Shown one piece after another: positions 16,024 through 23,124 of a stretch of 26,895 nt of DNA. The DNA is from an uncultured Eubacteriales bacterium (GTDB taxonomy: Bacteria; Bacillota; Clostridia; Christensenellales; CAG-917), in assembly GCA_900547975.1 (NCBI GenBank), contig URIX01000019.1:1-26895 (forward strand), given 5' to 3'. Under the pieces are notes generated by a model. It was not told the DNA's origin and did not search any database. It saw only the letters and a program-made list of their open reading frames with translations. The position numbers and the translations under genes were made by a program. Numbering within the stretch: position 1 is the first letter of the stretch; each line of letters begins with the position of its first letter.

Positions 16024-16929
16024 TTACACACGCTTTTCGGCGGTTTCGCCGTACGCTTTTGCGATACGCTCTATCATCTCGGTGTGGGTGAAAGTTTTGT
16101 GATACACGATAGTGGTTTCGCGCGTCATCGAAAGATTTTCAATGGGCAGAGCGACGAGCGAGCCTTTGCGGATTTCCTTGTAGCAAGTGCTTTTTGAAAG
16201 AATGGATACGCCCACGTCCTTTTTGACGAGGTTGCGGATGGTGGCGATACTGTCAACCTCGATTATCACGTCGAAGTTGTCGATGGATTCGCCTATGGAT
16301 TCGAGCGCGGCGACGAATTTTTCGCGAGTGGACGACGAGGGAAGTCGCAAAATAAGGTGCTGTTTTTTCAGTTCCTGCAAAGAAATCGACGCTTTTTGCG
16401 CAACTGGATTTTGCGTCGAGGCGATACACACGAGCATATCGGTGTCGATTATTGTGAATCTGAAATCGGGATTGGTGGGTTTTTCCTCGATAATCGCCAT
16501 ATCTATCTCGAAATTCTCAAGCATAGCATAAAGATTTTTTATGGTGTCCGTAATAAACGTTATCGAAATATTATCGTTGCCGAGCGCGATTTTCGATAAC
16601 GCTTCTATCATCAATCCGCTCTCTTGCGTGTGCGTAATGCCTATACGAATCTTGTAGATGTTGGTTTTCGCATTCTTGATTTTCTCTTTCATTTTCTCGC
16701 AGAGCGCGCGCATACGCTTGGCGTACAAAAGAGCGATTTCGCCTTCTTCCGAGAGGACTAATTCCCCTTTTTTGCGCAAAAACACGGGTGCGCCGAGTTC
16801 TTCTTCGAGTTTTTTGATATGGTGCGAAACGGCAGGTTGAGTAAGTCCCAAAACCTCGCCCGCCTTTGTGAAGTTCTTTGTTTCGCACACCGTTACGAAA
16901 GTTTCCAGTTTGTCGTCGAGAAGTTCCAT
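16024..16929 (-). CDS. LysR-family transcriptional regulator
   Basis: A 301-residue DNA-binding regulator. The N-terminal winged helix-turn-helix (about 1-60) carries the family pattern NFTKAGEVLGLTQPAVSHHI and KKLEEELGAPVF. It is followed by a linker helix and a substrate-binding-like effector domain to the end. The frame is open 15 codons further upstream, but the ATG at 16929 has an AAAGGAAA SD and begins at the usual family position (MELLDDKLETF). It is divergent from the antiporter-MgtC pair, with a perfect 10-bp dyad in the intergenic gap, so it probably controls that pair and itself (inference). The inducer is unknown. No clear terminator follows. Confidence 0.93.
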   Translation of the reverse strand: MELLDDKLETFVTVCETKNFTKAGEVLGLTQPAVSHHIKKLEEELGAPVFLRKKGELVLSEEGEIALLYAKRMRALCEKMKEKIKNAKTNIYKIRIGITHTQESGLMIEALSKIALGNDNISITFITDTIKNLYAMLENFEIDMAIIEEKPTNPDFRFTIIDTDMLVCIASTQNPVAQKASISLQELKKQHLILRLPSSSTREKFVAALESIGESIDNFDVIIEVDSIATIRNLVKKDVGVSILSKSTCYKEIRKGSLVALPIENLSMTRETTIVYHKTFTHTEMIERIAKAYGETAEKRV

Positions 16930-16946
16930 ATGTTTTCCTTTATTAC

Positions 16947-16972
16947 GATATTTTATAAACGCATAAAATATC
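16947..16972. promoter_or_regulatory. Perfect dyad, probable LysR binding site
   Basis: GATATTTTAT (16947-16956) and ATAAAATATC (16963-16972) are perfect complements with a 6-bp centre. It contains T-N11-A half-site patterns typical of LysR regulators. It ends 5 bp before the antiporter -35 and 18 bp upstream of the lysR start. The assignment to this LysR is inference from position. Confidence 0.6.
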
Positions 16973-16977
16973 ATAAT

Positions 16978-17006
16978 TTGACTTTATGTTATTTACAGCA
17001 TAGCAT
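16978..17006 (+). promoter_or_regulatory. Possible promoter of the antiporter-MgtC operon
   Basis: TTGACT (16978-16983), 17-bp spacer, TAGCAT (17001-17006). The -35 is good but the -10 is weak, as expected for an activator-dependent promoter next to the LysR dyad. Confidence 0.45.
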
Positions 17007-17061
17007 ATCAGAGCGAAACAAACAAGAGGCAATATGAAATTCGATTGCCAAAGAGGCGAAA

Positions 17062-18468
17062 ATGTTGCTCGAAAACTTTTCATCTGTCGGACAAGTGATA
17101 ATATCCGTTGCGGTTATGCTGCTTGCGGGATATATTATGTCGCGCGTCACAAAAAAACTCAAACTTCCCAACGTCACGGGCTATATCGTGGCGGGCATAA
17201 TCATAGGTCCGTACTGCATAAACGTTATCCCGACGCAAGTCGTCGAGGGAATGAGTTTCCTTGCCGACATCGCGCTTGCGTTCATTGCGTTCAGCACGGG
17301 TGAGTTTTTCACGCTGTCCACTCTCAAAAAAAACGGCGCGAAAAACATAGTCATCACCTTGTTCGAGGCGTTGCTCGCTTCGCTCGTCGTGTTTTTGGTG
17401 ATGTATTTCGCGCTCGGATTGAGCCTTGCGTTTTCAATCGTACTCGGCGCGCTCGCGGCGGCAACCGCGCCCGCTTCCACAATGATGACCATACGCCAAA
17501 CCAACTCGAAGGGCGATTTCGTGGACACGCTTTTGCAAGTCGTCGCGCTCGACGACGTGGTGGGACTCGTGGCGTTTTCGGTTGCCATTGCGGTTGCAAC
17601 CGCTTCTATGGCAGGGGTGGTAACGTTCAAAAACGTGGCTTTGCCCGTAATATACAACGTTCTCGTACTCGTGGTGGGCGGCGCACTCGGATTTTTGCTC
17701 AAACTGCTTTTGGGCAAACATTCCACGGACAATAGACTCATCATCGCAATCGCGGTCATATTCTCGTTCTGCGGACTGTGCGCCATTTTGGACGTATCGC
17801 CGCTTCTCGGTTGTATGGCGATGGGCACGGTGTATCGCAACGTCGCAAAGGACGACAAACTTTTTAAGCAACTCAACTATTTTTCGCCGCCGATACTGCT
17901 TTTGTTCTTCGTGCGCTCTGGCGTAAACTTCAAACTCGACGCGCTGGTAAGTTCCGGCGGCTCGGTTGCCGGCGTATCCCTTTTGCTCATAGGCGTCGTG
18001 TATTTCTTCACGAGAATCGCGGGCAAATACGCAGGCTCGTTCCTCGGCTGTCTGTGCGTCAAAAAGGACGCGAAAGTGCGCAACTGGCTGGGGCTTGCGC
18101 TCATACCGCAAGCCGGCGTGGCGATAGGTCTTGCCGCGCTCGCTTCTCGAACCATAGGCGGCGAAACGGGCAGCGCTATGGAAACGATAATCCTTGCATC
18201 GAGCGTTCTTTACGAACTCATAGGACCGGCGTGCGCAAAACTGTCGCTGTATCTTTCTAAGTCCTATTCCAACGACATAGACGCCGTCGTTCCCGACTCG
18301 CAGATAGAGCAACCCGAGCAAAAAGACGAAGTGCAACTGCTCATAGACAAAATCGCAAAAATCAGACAATCTTTGCCCGCGCCCGCGAACAGCGAGGACG
18401 AAAACGCTTTCGACGAGGCGGCGGAAGAGTATTATCTGCTCAATTCAAGACAACGCATAAAAAGATAG
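17062..18468 (+). CDS. CPA2-type cation/proton antiporter
   Basis: A monovalent cation:proton exchanger (Na_H_Exchanger family) in the cytoplasmic membrane. The 468-residue product has about 12 hydrophobic segments up to about residue 410. It has the transport-site acid pair Asp164-Asp165 in VALDDVVGL, the TAPAST motif of the crossed-helix region (135-140), and a late IPQAGVAIGLA motif. A hydrophilic, Glu/Asp-rich tail of about 60 residues follows; no TrkA-N domain is present. An AGAGG SD precedes the ATG at 17062. It starts an operon with the MgtC-like gene 12 bp downstream. Na+ or K+ specificity cannot be read from sequence. Confidence 0.9.
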   Translation: MLLENFSSVGQVIISVAVMLLAGYIMSRVTKKLKLPNVTGYIVAGIIIGPYCINVIPTQVVEGMSFLADIALAFIAFSTGEFFTLSTLKKNGAKNIVITLFEALLASLVVFLVMYFALGLSLAFSIVLGALAAATAPASTMMTIRQTNSKGDFVDTLLQVVALDDVVGLVAFSVAIAVATASMAGVVTFKNVALPVIYNVLVLVVGGALGFLLKLLLGKHSTDNRLIIAIAVIFSFCGLCAILDVSPLLGCMAMGTVYRNVAKDDKLFKQLNYFSPPILLLFFVRSGVNFKLDALVSSGGSVAGVSLLLIGVVYFFTRIAGKYAGSFLGCLCVKKDAKVRNWLGLALIPQAGVAIGLAALASRTIGGETGSAMETIILASSVLYELIGPACAKLSLYLSKSYSNDIDAVVPDSQIEQPEQKDEVQLLIDKIAKIRQSLPAPANSEDENAFDEAAEEYYLLNSRQRIKR

Positions 18469-18480
18469 GGGGAAGAAAAT

Positions 18481-19188
18481 ATGAATTATATCGATCCGCT
18501 TGCAAAACTTATGGGTGAATGGTCGTGGAACGTCACGGTCTATTCAATACTTCTCAGGGTTATCGTGCCCTTTATATTCGCATTTTACGTCGGGTGCGAA
18601 CGCTCGACCAAAGGTCACACCGCAGGGCTTAAAACCTTCATTTTGCTCTCGCTCGCCTCTACGTCGTGTATGATTATCGACAGGTCCTTGGGGCTTACGT
18701 TCCCGATATGCTCGGCAGGGGCGGTTATAGGCTCGGCTATGCTCGGCGGCAATTCCATACTTTTCGGCGCAAAGAACCAAATCAAAGGACTTACGACGTC
18801 GGCGTGGCTTTGGACGTGCAGCATCTTCGGCTTGCTTTTCGGCGCGGGGCTGTACACCGTCGCGCTCATTCTCGCCGCCGTATATATTGTGATTTTGCAG
18901 TTTTTCCCGACCCTCGAAAAGTATCTCAAACAACGCTCCAATCACTTCGAGTTGCACCTCGAATTGCTCAACAAAAACGACCTGCAATCCTTTATGACAA
19001 CATTGAGAGAACTTGGTATGCGCATAGACGACGTGGAACTCAATTCGGCGTTTATCAATTCGGGATTGAGCGTGTACGCACTCAAACTCACCATCGAAAG
19101 CAAGGAACTCAAAAAGTACAAAACGCACGACGAAATCATCGAGGCGTTGAGAAGCATTGAGTATATACACTACGTAGAAGAAAAATAA
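18481..19188 (+). CDS. MgtC/SapB-family membrane protein
   Basis: A 235-residue inner-membrane protein with an N-terminal membrane domain of about four or five helices (about 20-142) and a soluble C-terminal domain (about 150-235) of ACT-like appearance. The family motif occurs as YVGCERSTKGHTAGLKTF (about 37-54), and a glycine-rich SAGAVIGSAMLGG helix follows. MgtC relatives influence Mg2+ and pH adaptation and can restrain the F-type ATP synthase, though the role here is unproven. It lies 12 bp after the antiporter with a GGGGGAAG SD in the gap, so it is co-transcribed. This suggests a joint role in ion or pH homeostasis. Confidence 0.88.
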   Translation: MNYIDPLAKLMGEWSWNVTVYSILLRVIVPFIFAFYVGCERSTKGHTAGLKTFILLSLASTSCMIIDRSLGLTFPICSAGAVIGSAMLGGNSILFGAKNQIKGLTTSAWLWTCSIFGLLFGAGLYTVALILAAVYIVILQFFPTLEKYLKQRSNHFELHLELLNKNDLQSFMTTLRELGMRIDDVELNSAFINSGLSVYALKLTIESKELKKYKTHDEIIEALRSIEYIHYVEEK

Positions 19189-19198
19189 AAAATCTAAA

Positions 19199-19248
19199 TT
19201 ATCAATTAATAATTAATAATTGCGGGTGGGGTTTCACCCCACACCCGA
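19199..19248. repeat. AT-rich repeat plus GC-rich hairpin after the mgtC-like gene
   Basis: An AATTAATAATTAATAATT tract is followed by a hairpin in which CGGGTGGGGT faces ACCCCACACCCG (19223-19247) with a 2-nt bulge. No T-run follows on either strand, so it is not a standard terminator. It looks like a dispersed intergenic element. Confidence 0.45.
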
Positions 19249-19261
19249 AATAAAAACAATA

Positions 19262-19302
19262 AAAAAACAAAAATAAAAAAGCGTGATTTTTATCACGCTT
19301 TT
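19262..19302 (-). terminator. Terminator of the signal peptidase gene
   Basis: An 11-bp stem, AAAAGCGTGAT/ATCACGCTTTT (19277-19302), with a 4-nt loop is followed on the minus strand by T-rich sequence. The upstream arm includes the TGA stop codon and last codons of the signal peptidase gene. Confidence 0.82.
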
Positions 19303-19898
19303 CTCAATTTTCCGTCAAGTCCTTTTATCAAAAAACATCTTCCCACGACGCAATCAAGGCTTATCTGTCCGAATTCTCGGCAGTCGGTCGAGTGATTGCG
19401 ATTATCTCCCATACAAAATACGTAGCCGTCCTCGATGTATACGTCCAAGTCGTCGTACCTTGCAAGTTCGTCTTTGTTGACGTAACTTTCGTCGAGTTGT
19501 TTGCCGTTGAGATATACGACGTTCTCGGATATAACGATATGGTCGCCACCCACAGCGATAACCCTTTTTACGAGCGTTCTGCCCTTAAAAATTCCGCTGT
19601 CGGGGACAAAAACGACAATGTCGCCGCGATTTATCTTTGCAAGTTTGTTGAGATAGAGAGTTTCGCCGTTGTTTCGGTCGGAATCGTTCTGTGCGCCACC
19701 TCCGCCGTCGAGAGTGGGGTACATCGATATTCCGTCAACCGTGCGCGTATCAATGACGTAGAATTTGACCAAAAGCGCGCTCGCAACAGCCAAAACCACC
19801 ACCAAAAGCACGATTGCAACCGAGATTGCAATACGTTTGGAACGGTGTTTTGGTTCTTCCTGTATCGGTTCTTGTTCAAAAAGAGGAATATCGTGCAT
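19293..19898 (-). CDS. lepB: Signal peptidase I
   Basis: A type I signal peptidase that removes signal peptides from exported proteins on the outer face of the membrane. The 201-residue product has a short cytoplasmic tail rich in acidic residues and proline, one membrane segment (about 23-45), then the catalytic domain. Nucleophile Ser58 lies in GISMYPTL and general base Lys111 in TLVKRVIAVGGD. The conserved GDNRNHSTDCREFG box is present. A low-complexity GGGGAQNDSDRNNG loop follows the Ser motif. It lies 33 bp after the hydrolase stop in the same direction and is probably co-transcribed. I see no good SD for the ATG at 19898. The terminator stem overlaps its stop codon. Confidence 0.92.
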   Translation of the reverse strand: MHDIPLFEQEPIQEEPKHRSKRIAISVAIVLLVVVLAVASALLVKFYVIDTRTVDGISMYPTLDGGGGAQNDSDRNNGETLYLNKLAKINRGDIVVFVPDSGIFKGRTLVKRVIAVGGDHIVISENVVYLNGKQLDESYVNKDELARYDDLDVYIEDGYVFCMGDNRNHSTDCREFGQISLDCVVGRCFLIKGLDGKLRKA

Positions 19899-19931
19899 AC
19901 AAAAGTATATTGCTTGCGGCTCGGATTATTT

Positions 19932-21590
19932 TCAAATCCACAAAAAGTTGTTGAAAACGATTCCGCTCGCGTTTTCGATCTCTATGGTTTTCACCACCGA
20001 GAACGAAGAAAGGGTGCGACCCTCCTCGCTCTTGAAGTCGGCGGATTCAAAGAGCAGTTTTTGCCAGAACTCGCCGCCTTTCAGGTTGGTGCGCGCGGTG
20101 TATTTTTTGAGGTCGGGGTAGGTGTATACGCACACGTTCAGACTGCCCGCCGTTTTCGAGTAAGCGTCGACGTGCAGTATGGCGGTGCGGCTTGTCGAGG
20201 TCATTTCCTGTATGCTTCTGCAAAGCTCGAGGTTGCCTTTTTTTGAGGATATGCCTTTTATTGCAAACGGTCCGTCCGCAACGAACAGCGTATCGTCGTC
20301 AAGTAGCACGTCGTCCGTTCTTGCCACGAATTTGCCCGGTCCCATACTTCCGTCGTAGAGGACTTTCGATATCCTCGGCGAGGTTTCAACCGCGCTCACG
20401 TCGTGTTTTGCGGGGGTAATGCTCGTGACTTTCGTAGAAATCACGTTCGAGTCGGGATATACGAGCGTTGCGTACGCAACGATGAGTTCTTCGGTGTCGT
20501 AGACGGGAACGTCGCAGACGTATTCGTGTTCGCCGACCTTTTGGCGCACGTCGAAGGATTGCCAGTATCTTTGGCGAGAGGACGGCTCGCCGTAACTTAC
20601 GTACAGCGTGCGTTTGTCCGCTTTTTTGCCCGAATTGAGTTTGACGTACAATTTTCCGTCCGTCGTTTCAAAGCGCATAGACGGAACAAACGCATCCGTC
20701 GAGTTTGCAAGATGTGCGCGAAGCCACAGCACGAGCGCAGAGTATACGCTTTTCGTTATCTGCATATCGCACGAATCCGAAATTATAAGTTGTTTCACTT
20801 CGGACTTTACGAGGTCGAGCATATCGCCGATTCTGTCAACGTCGCAGTACACAGAATCGCGCGTTGCGATTGCAAGGGTGGGGCAAGTGACGAACATCGC
20901 GTACGTTTCCGCGCCGATACCCGTCGAATACGCCAGTTGCTCGTCTCCCGAAGGTATGTCGCTGCCCAAAAATCTCGCGTTGTGTTCTGCCCAGCGATAG
21001 CCGCCGCCGTTGATTGCCGTCATCGAGCAAACGCGCTTGTCCGTGCCTGCCACGAGCCAGCAAAGTTGCGCGCCTATGCCGAATCCCAAAACGCCTATGC
21101 GCTCGCTCGAAACTATGCTTTGTTCTTGCAAAAGGCTTATCGCGCGGCGCGCTATCTTCGCCCATACGAACCAAGGCGTATTGCGCGCGGTGGTTTCGAT
21201 GCTGTCGAGATGATTTTCGCATTCGGGGAAGCGAGCAAAACTCAAATCGGACGGATAAGCGGTTTTGGTATCCTCGAATATGCCGCAGTAGTCGAGCGTG
21301 CAAGCGACGAATCCTTCCTCGACGAGCATACGCATTGCGGCGGACGAGTGAGGATTCTTGAAAGACGGCAACACCAAAACAGCAGGACGTGCGTCTTGCC
21401 AGCGTGCGTCGTAATAGACATTGCAACATACGCGAACGCGACCCTCTTTCGAGGTTTCCGCCGTGAAAATCTGCTTCGAGCAGACGAAATTATCCGTTGT
21501 TTGACACGAGATTATTGAGGCTTCCAAAGGCGCAACGCGCGGATCGAACCCTTCCCACACCTCGGTCGGCGTCATAAATTTGAGTTCCAT
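19932..21590 (-). CDS. Alpha/beta-hydrolase-fold protein lacking the nucleophile serine
   Basis: A 552-residue protein. The N-terminal half resembles dienelactone/acetyl-xylan-esterase-like hydrolases: ARPAVLVLPSFKNPHSS, EEGFVACTLDYCG and a helix before the expected nucleophile elbow. That elbow reads GFGIG (169-173), with Gly171 in place of Ser. Where a catalytic His would be expected after LIISDS, the sequence is CDMQ. It may therefore be a non-catalytic fold, or use other residues. The C-terminal half (about 310-552) looks beta-rich and is unrecognised. No signal peptide is seen. A good promoter (21598-21626) ends 7 bp before the ATG at 21590, implying a leaderless or nearly leaderless message; Met6 is an alternative start. 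Confidence 0.75.
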   Translation of the reverse strand: MELKFMTPTEVWEGFDPRVAPLEASIISCQTTDNFVCSKQIFTAETSKEGRVRVCCNVYYDARWQDARPAVLVLPSFKNPHSSAAMRMLVEEGFVACTLDYCGIFEDTKTAYPSDLSFARFPECENHLDSIETTARNTPWFVWAKIARRAISLLQEQSIVSSERIGVLGFGIGAQLCWLVAGTDKRVCSMTAINGGGYRWAEHNARFLGSDIPSGDEQLAYSTGIGAETYAMFVTCPTLAIATRDSVYCDVDRIGDMLDLVKSEVKQLIISDSCDMQITKSVYSALVLWLRAHLANSTDAFVPSMRFETTDGKLYVKLNSGKKADKRTLYVSYGEPSSRQRYWQSFDVRQKVGEHEYVCDVPVYDTEELIVAYATLVYPDSNVISTKVTSITPAKHDVSAVETSPRISKVLYDGSMGPGKFVARTDDVLLDDDTLFVADGPFAIKGISSKKGNLELCRSIQEMTSTSRTAILHVDAYSKTAGSLNVCVYTYPDLKKYTARTNLKGGEFWQKLLFESADFKSEEGRTLSSFSVVKTIEIENASGIVFNNFLWI

Positions 21591-21918
21591 ACCTTGTATT
21601 ATATCGCAAAAGCAAAATAATGTAAAGAAATAAAACTTTTATATCGCAGGTATACGCGCATTGCGCGAGATTTGAGTTTGCCGCCTCGTCGTTTTGCGAA
21701 TCACGTTGCAAATTGCGTTTCGAATCGCCGCTTTGGTCGTCGTTTAAGCCGATTCGATTTTGCGACTCTTTTAAGCGGCTGTCAACGTCGTCACTTTGAT
21801 TGTCGCTTAAGTTTAATTCGTTTATGTAGCCGAGTGCGCCCGCCTTTTTGTTTATACGGCAAGCGTATTCGGCGCACATCTTTTTCACGGTTTCGTCGTC
21901 TGGCAAAAGATAATCCAT
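21490..21918 (-). CDS. Hypothetical small protein after gerC (doubtful)
   Basis: A 142-codon frame begins 54 bp after gerC with a good AGAGGTG SD. Its first 35 or so residues (MDYLLPDDETVKKMCAEYAC onward) look protein-like. The middle is polar and repetitive (Asp, Asn, Ser, Gln). The last third is translated from the hydrolase promoter and overlaps the hydrolase start by about 100 bp in another frame. It may be a real short gene with a non-conserved tail, or a decayed one. I recognise no family. Confidence 0.35.
   Translation of the reverse strand: MDYLLPDDETVKKMCAEYACRINKKAGALGYINELNLSDNQSDDVDSRLKESQNRIGLNDDQSGDSKRNLQRDSQNDEAANSNLAQCAYTCDIKVLFLYIILLLRYNTRYGTQIYDADRGVGRVRSARCAFGSLNNLVSNNG
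21598..21626 (-). promoter_or_regulatory. Promoter of the hydrolase-fold gene (sigma-A)
   Basis: On the minus strand TTTACA (21621-21626), 17-bp spacer, TATAAT (21598-21603). Only 7 bp separate the -10 from the ATG at 21590, so transcription should start at or next to the start codon. Confidence 0.7.
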
Positions 21919-21972
21919 AAAACACCTCTACGCCAATATATGTCGATTGCGAAAATCGAGGTGCAAAGCGGC

Positions 21973-23124
21973 TTAGCCCGCTTCTTTTACGGTTATGGAC
22001 ACTTTCGGCTCGAAAGAGAGGGTGGCAAGGCAGTCTTCTTTGAGACTTCGTCCGACCGATTGATACGCTTTTGCTTGCAACGACAAAAAGTCGATGTTTT
22101 TGCTTACGGACAATTCGTACAGTTCAAAAAGCCTTTTTTCTATGTCCTCTGCAAGGGCTGCGGCGTATCGCTTTACGATGGCGTTGTCGGTGTTGACAAC
22201 TTCGTCCGTCGGGATTTTCTGTACGTCGGCAAGGTCTGCCGAAAGTTTGATTTCGGCAACCACTTTGCGCCCGTGCGCCTTTATTTTGACGGATTTTTTG
22301 AGGATTTTGAACTCTATCGTGCCGTCGTCGTTTGAGGCGAAGTTCAGCGTTCCCGTCACGTCGTGGCTGTGATATAGCGCAAGAATTTCGGCGTATTCGT
22401 TTTCGATTATGCAATAGTTTTCGTTGTCAAACGCCATTGCTCGCGATATGTCGAGTTCGTACACGTCGTCCTCGCTTCCCGCTTCGGTAAGGGGCGGCGT
22501 AGCTTTTTGGGCGATTATATAGGGTATGACGTTTGCCTTGCTTCTCGACAGCGAATGCGCCAAAAAGTCCTTTGCGGTCGTGCGAATCATACCGTCCGAG
22601 CCTTCCTCGTTGACGAGAGCCTGTTGCAAAAAGAAGGGCGAACTTATGGTTGTTCCGATCCTCAGCGACAGCATTTCGGACGGCGATTTATCCCCCGTCA
22701 CGATAATGGTTTGCTCGGGCAGAGCGTACATTCCCGTCAACGGATATATGAGTTGCATATGGTCGAGTTTGAACGCCGATGTTGACAAAAACACCACATT
22801 ACAGTGCGAAAGCGATATGATTAACCCCGTTTTGCGCGCAATAACGTCCATTGCGCCCGCAATCGTGTTCCCCTTTGCGGACGTGCAGACGTAACTGGTT
22901 TGTGTCGTATCGCCGCTCGATGAGCCGACAAGCACCGCTTGCGTGCTGACCTCGAAAAGGGTAGTGGATTCGTCGTAGTCTATGCCGAGTCCGAGCACCA
23001 CCGCCGATTTCGACAGCGACGGCGTTTCCACCATTCTGCCGAATATAATCAGAAATACGGCGATGAGGAAAAACACAAACCATTTCGTTCGCAGAAGATA
23101 TGAGGGTACGTTTAGTTTTTTCAT
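21973..23124 (-). CDS. gerC: Ger(x)C-family spore germination protein without lipobox
   Basis: The C subunit of a GerA-type germinant receptor, acting at the inner spore membrane. The 383-residue product has the family layout: an N-terminal hydrophobic segment (about 15-29), then VVLGLGIDYDES, then a segment reading GLIISLSHCNVVFLST, and a long C-terminal domain. Relatives are normally lipoproteins, but here the first cysteine is residue 80, so there is no lipobox and the hydrophobic segment probably stays as a membrane anchor. The ATG at 23124 overlaps the end of gerB by 4 bp, with a GAGGGGGAAG SD inside gerB. Confidence 0.85.
   Translation of the reverse strand: MKKLNVPSYLLRTKWFVFFLIAVFLIIFGRMVETPSLSKSAVVLGLGIDYDESTTLFEVSTQAVLVGSSSGDTTQTSYVCTSAKGNTIAGAMDVIARKTGLIISLSHCNVVFLSTSAFKLDHMQLIYPLTGMYALPEQTIIVTGDKSPSEMLSLRIGTTISSPFFLQQALVNEEGSDGMIRTTAKDFLAHSLSRSKANVIPYIIAQKATPPLTEAGSEDDVYELDISRAMAFDNENYCIIENEYAEILALYHSHDVTGTLNFASNDDGTIEFKILKKSVKIKAHGRKVVAEIKLSADLADVQKIPTDEVVNTDNAIVKRYAAALAEDIEKRLFELYELSVSKNIDFLSLQAKAYQSVGRSLKEDCLATLSFEPKVSITVKEAG

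Noticed and set aside
20403..21518. 371-codon frame antisense to the hydrolase-fold gene
   Set aside because: Arg- and Ala-rich translation typical of an antisense shadow; no start signal.
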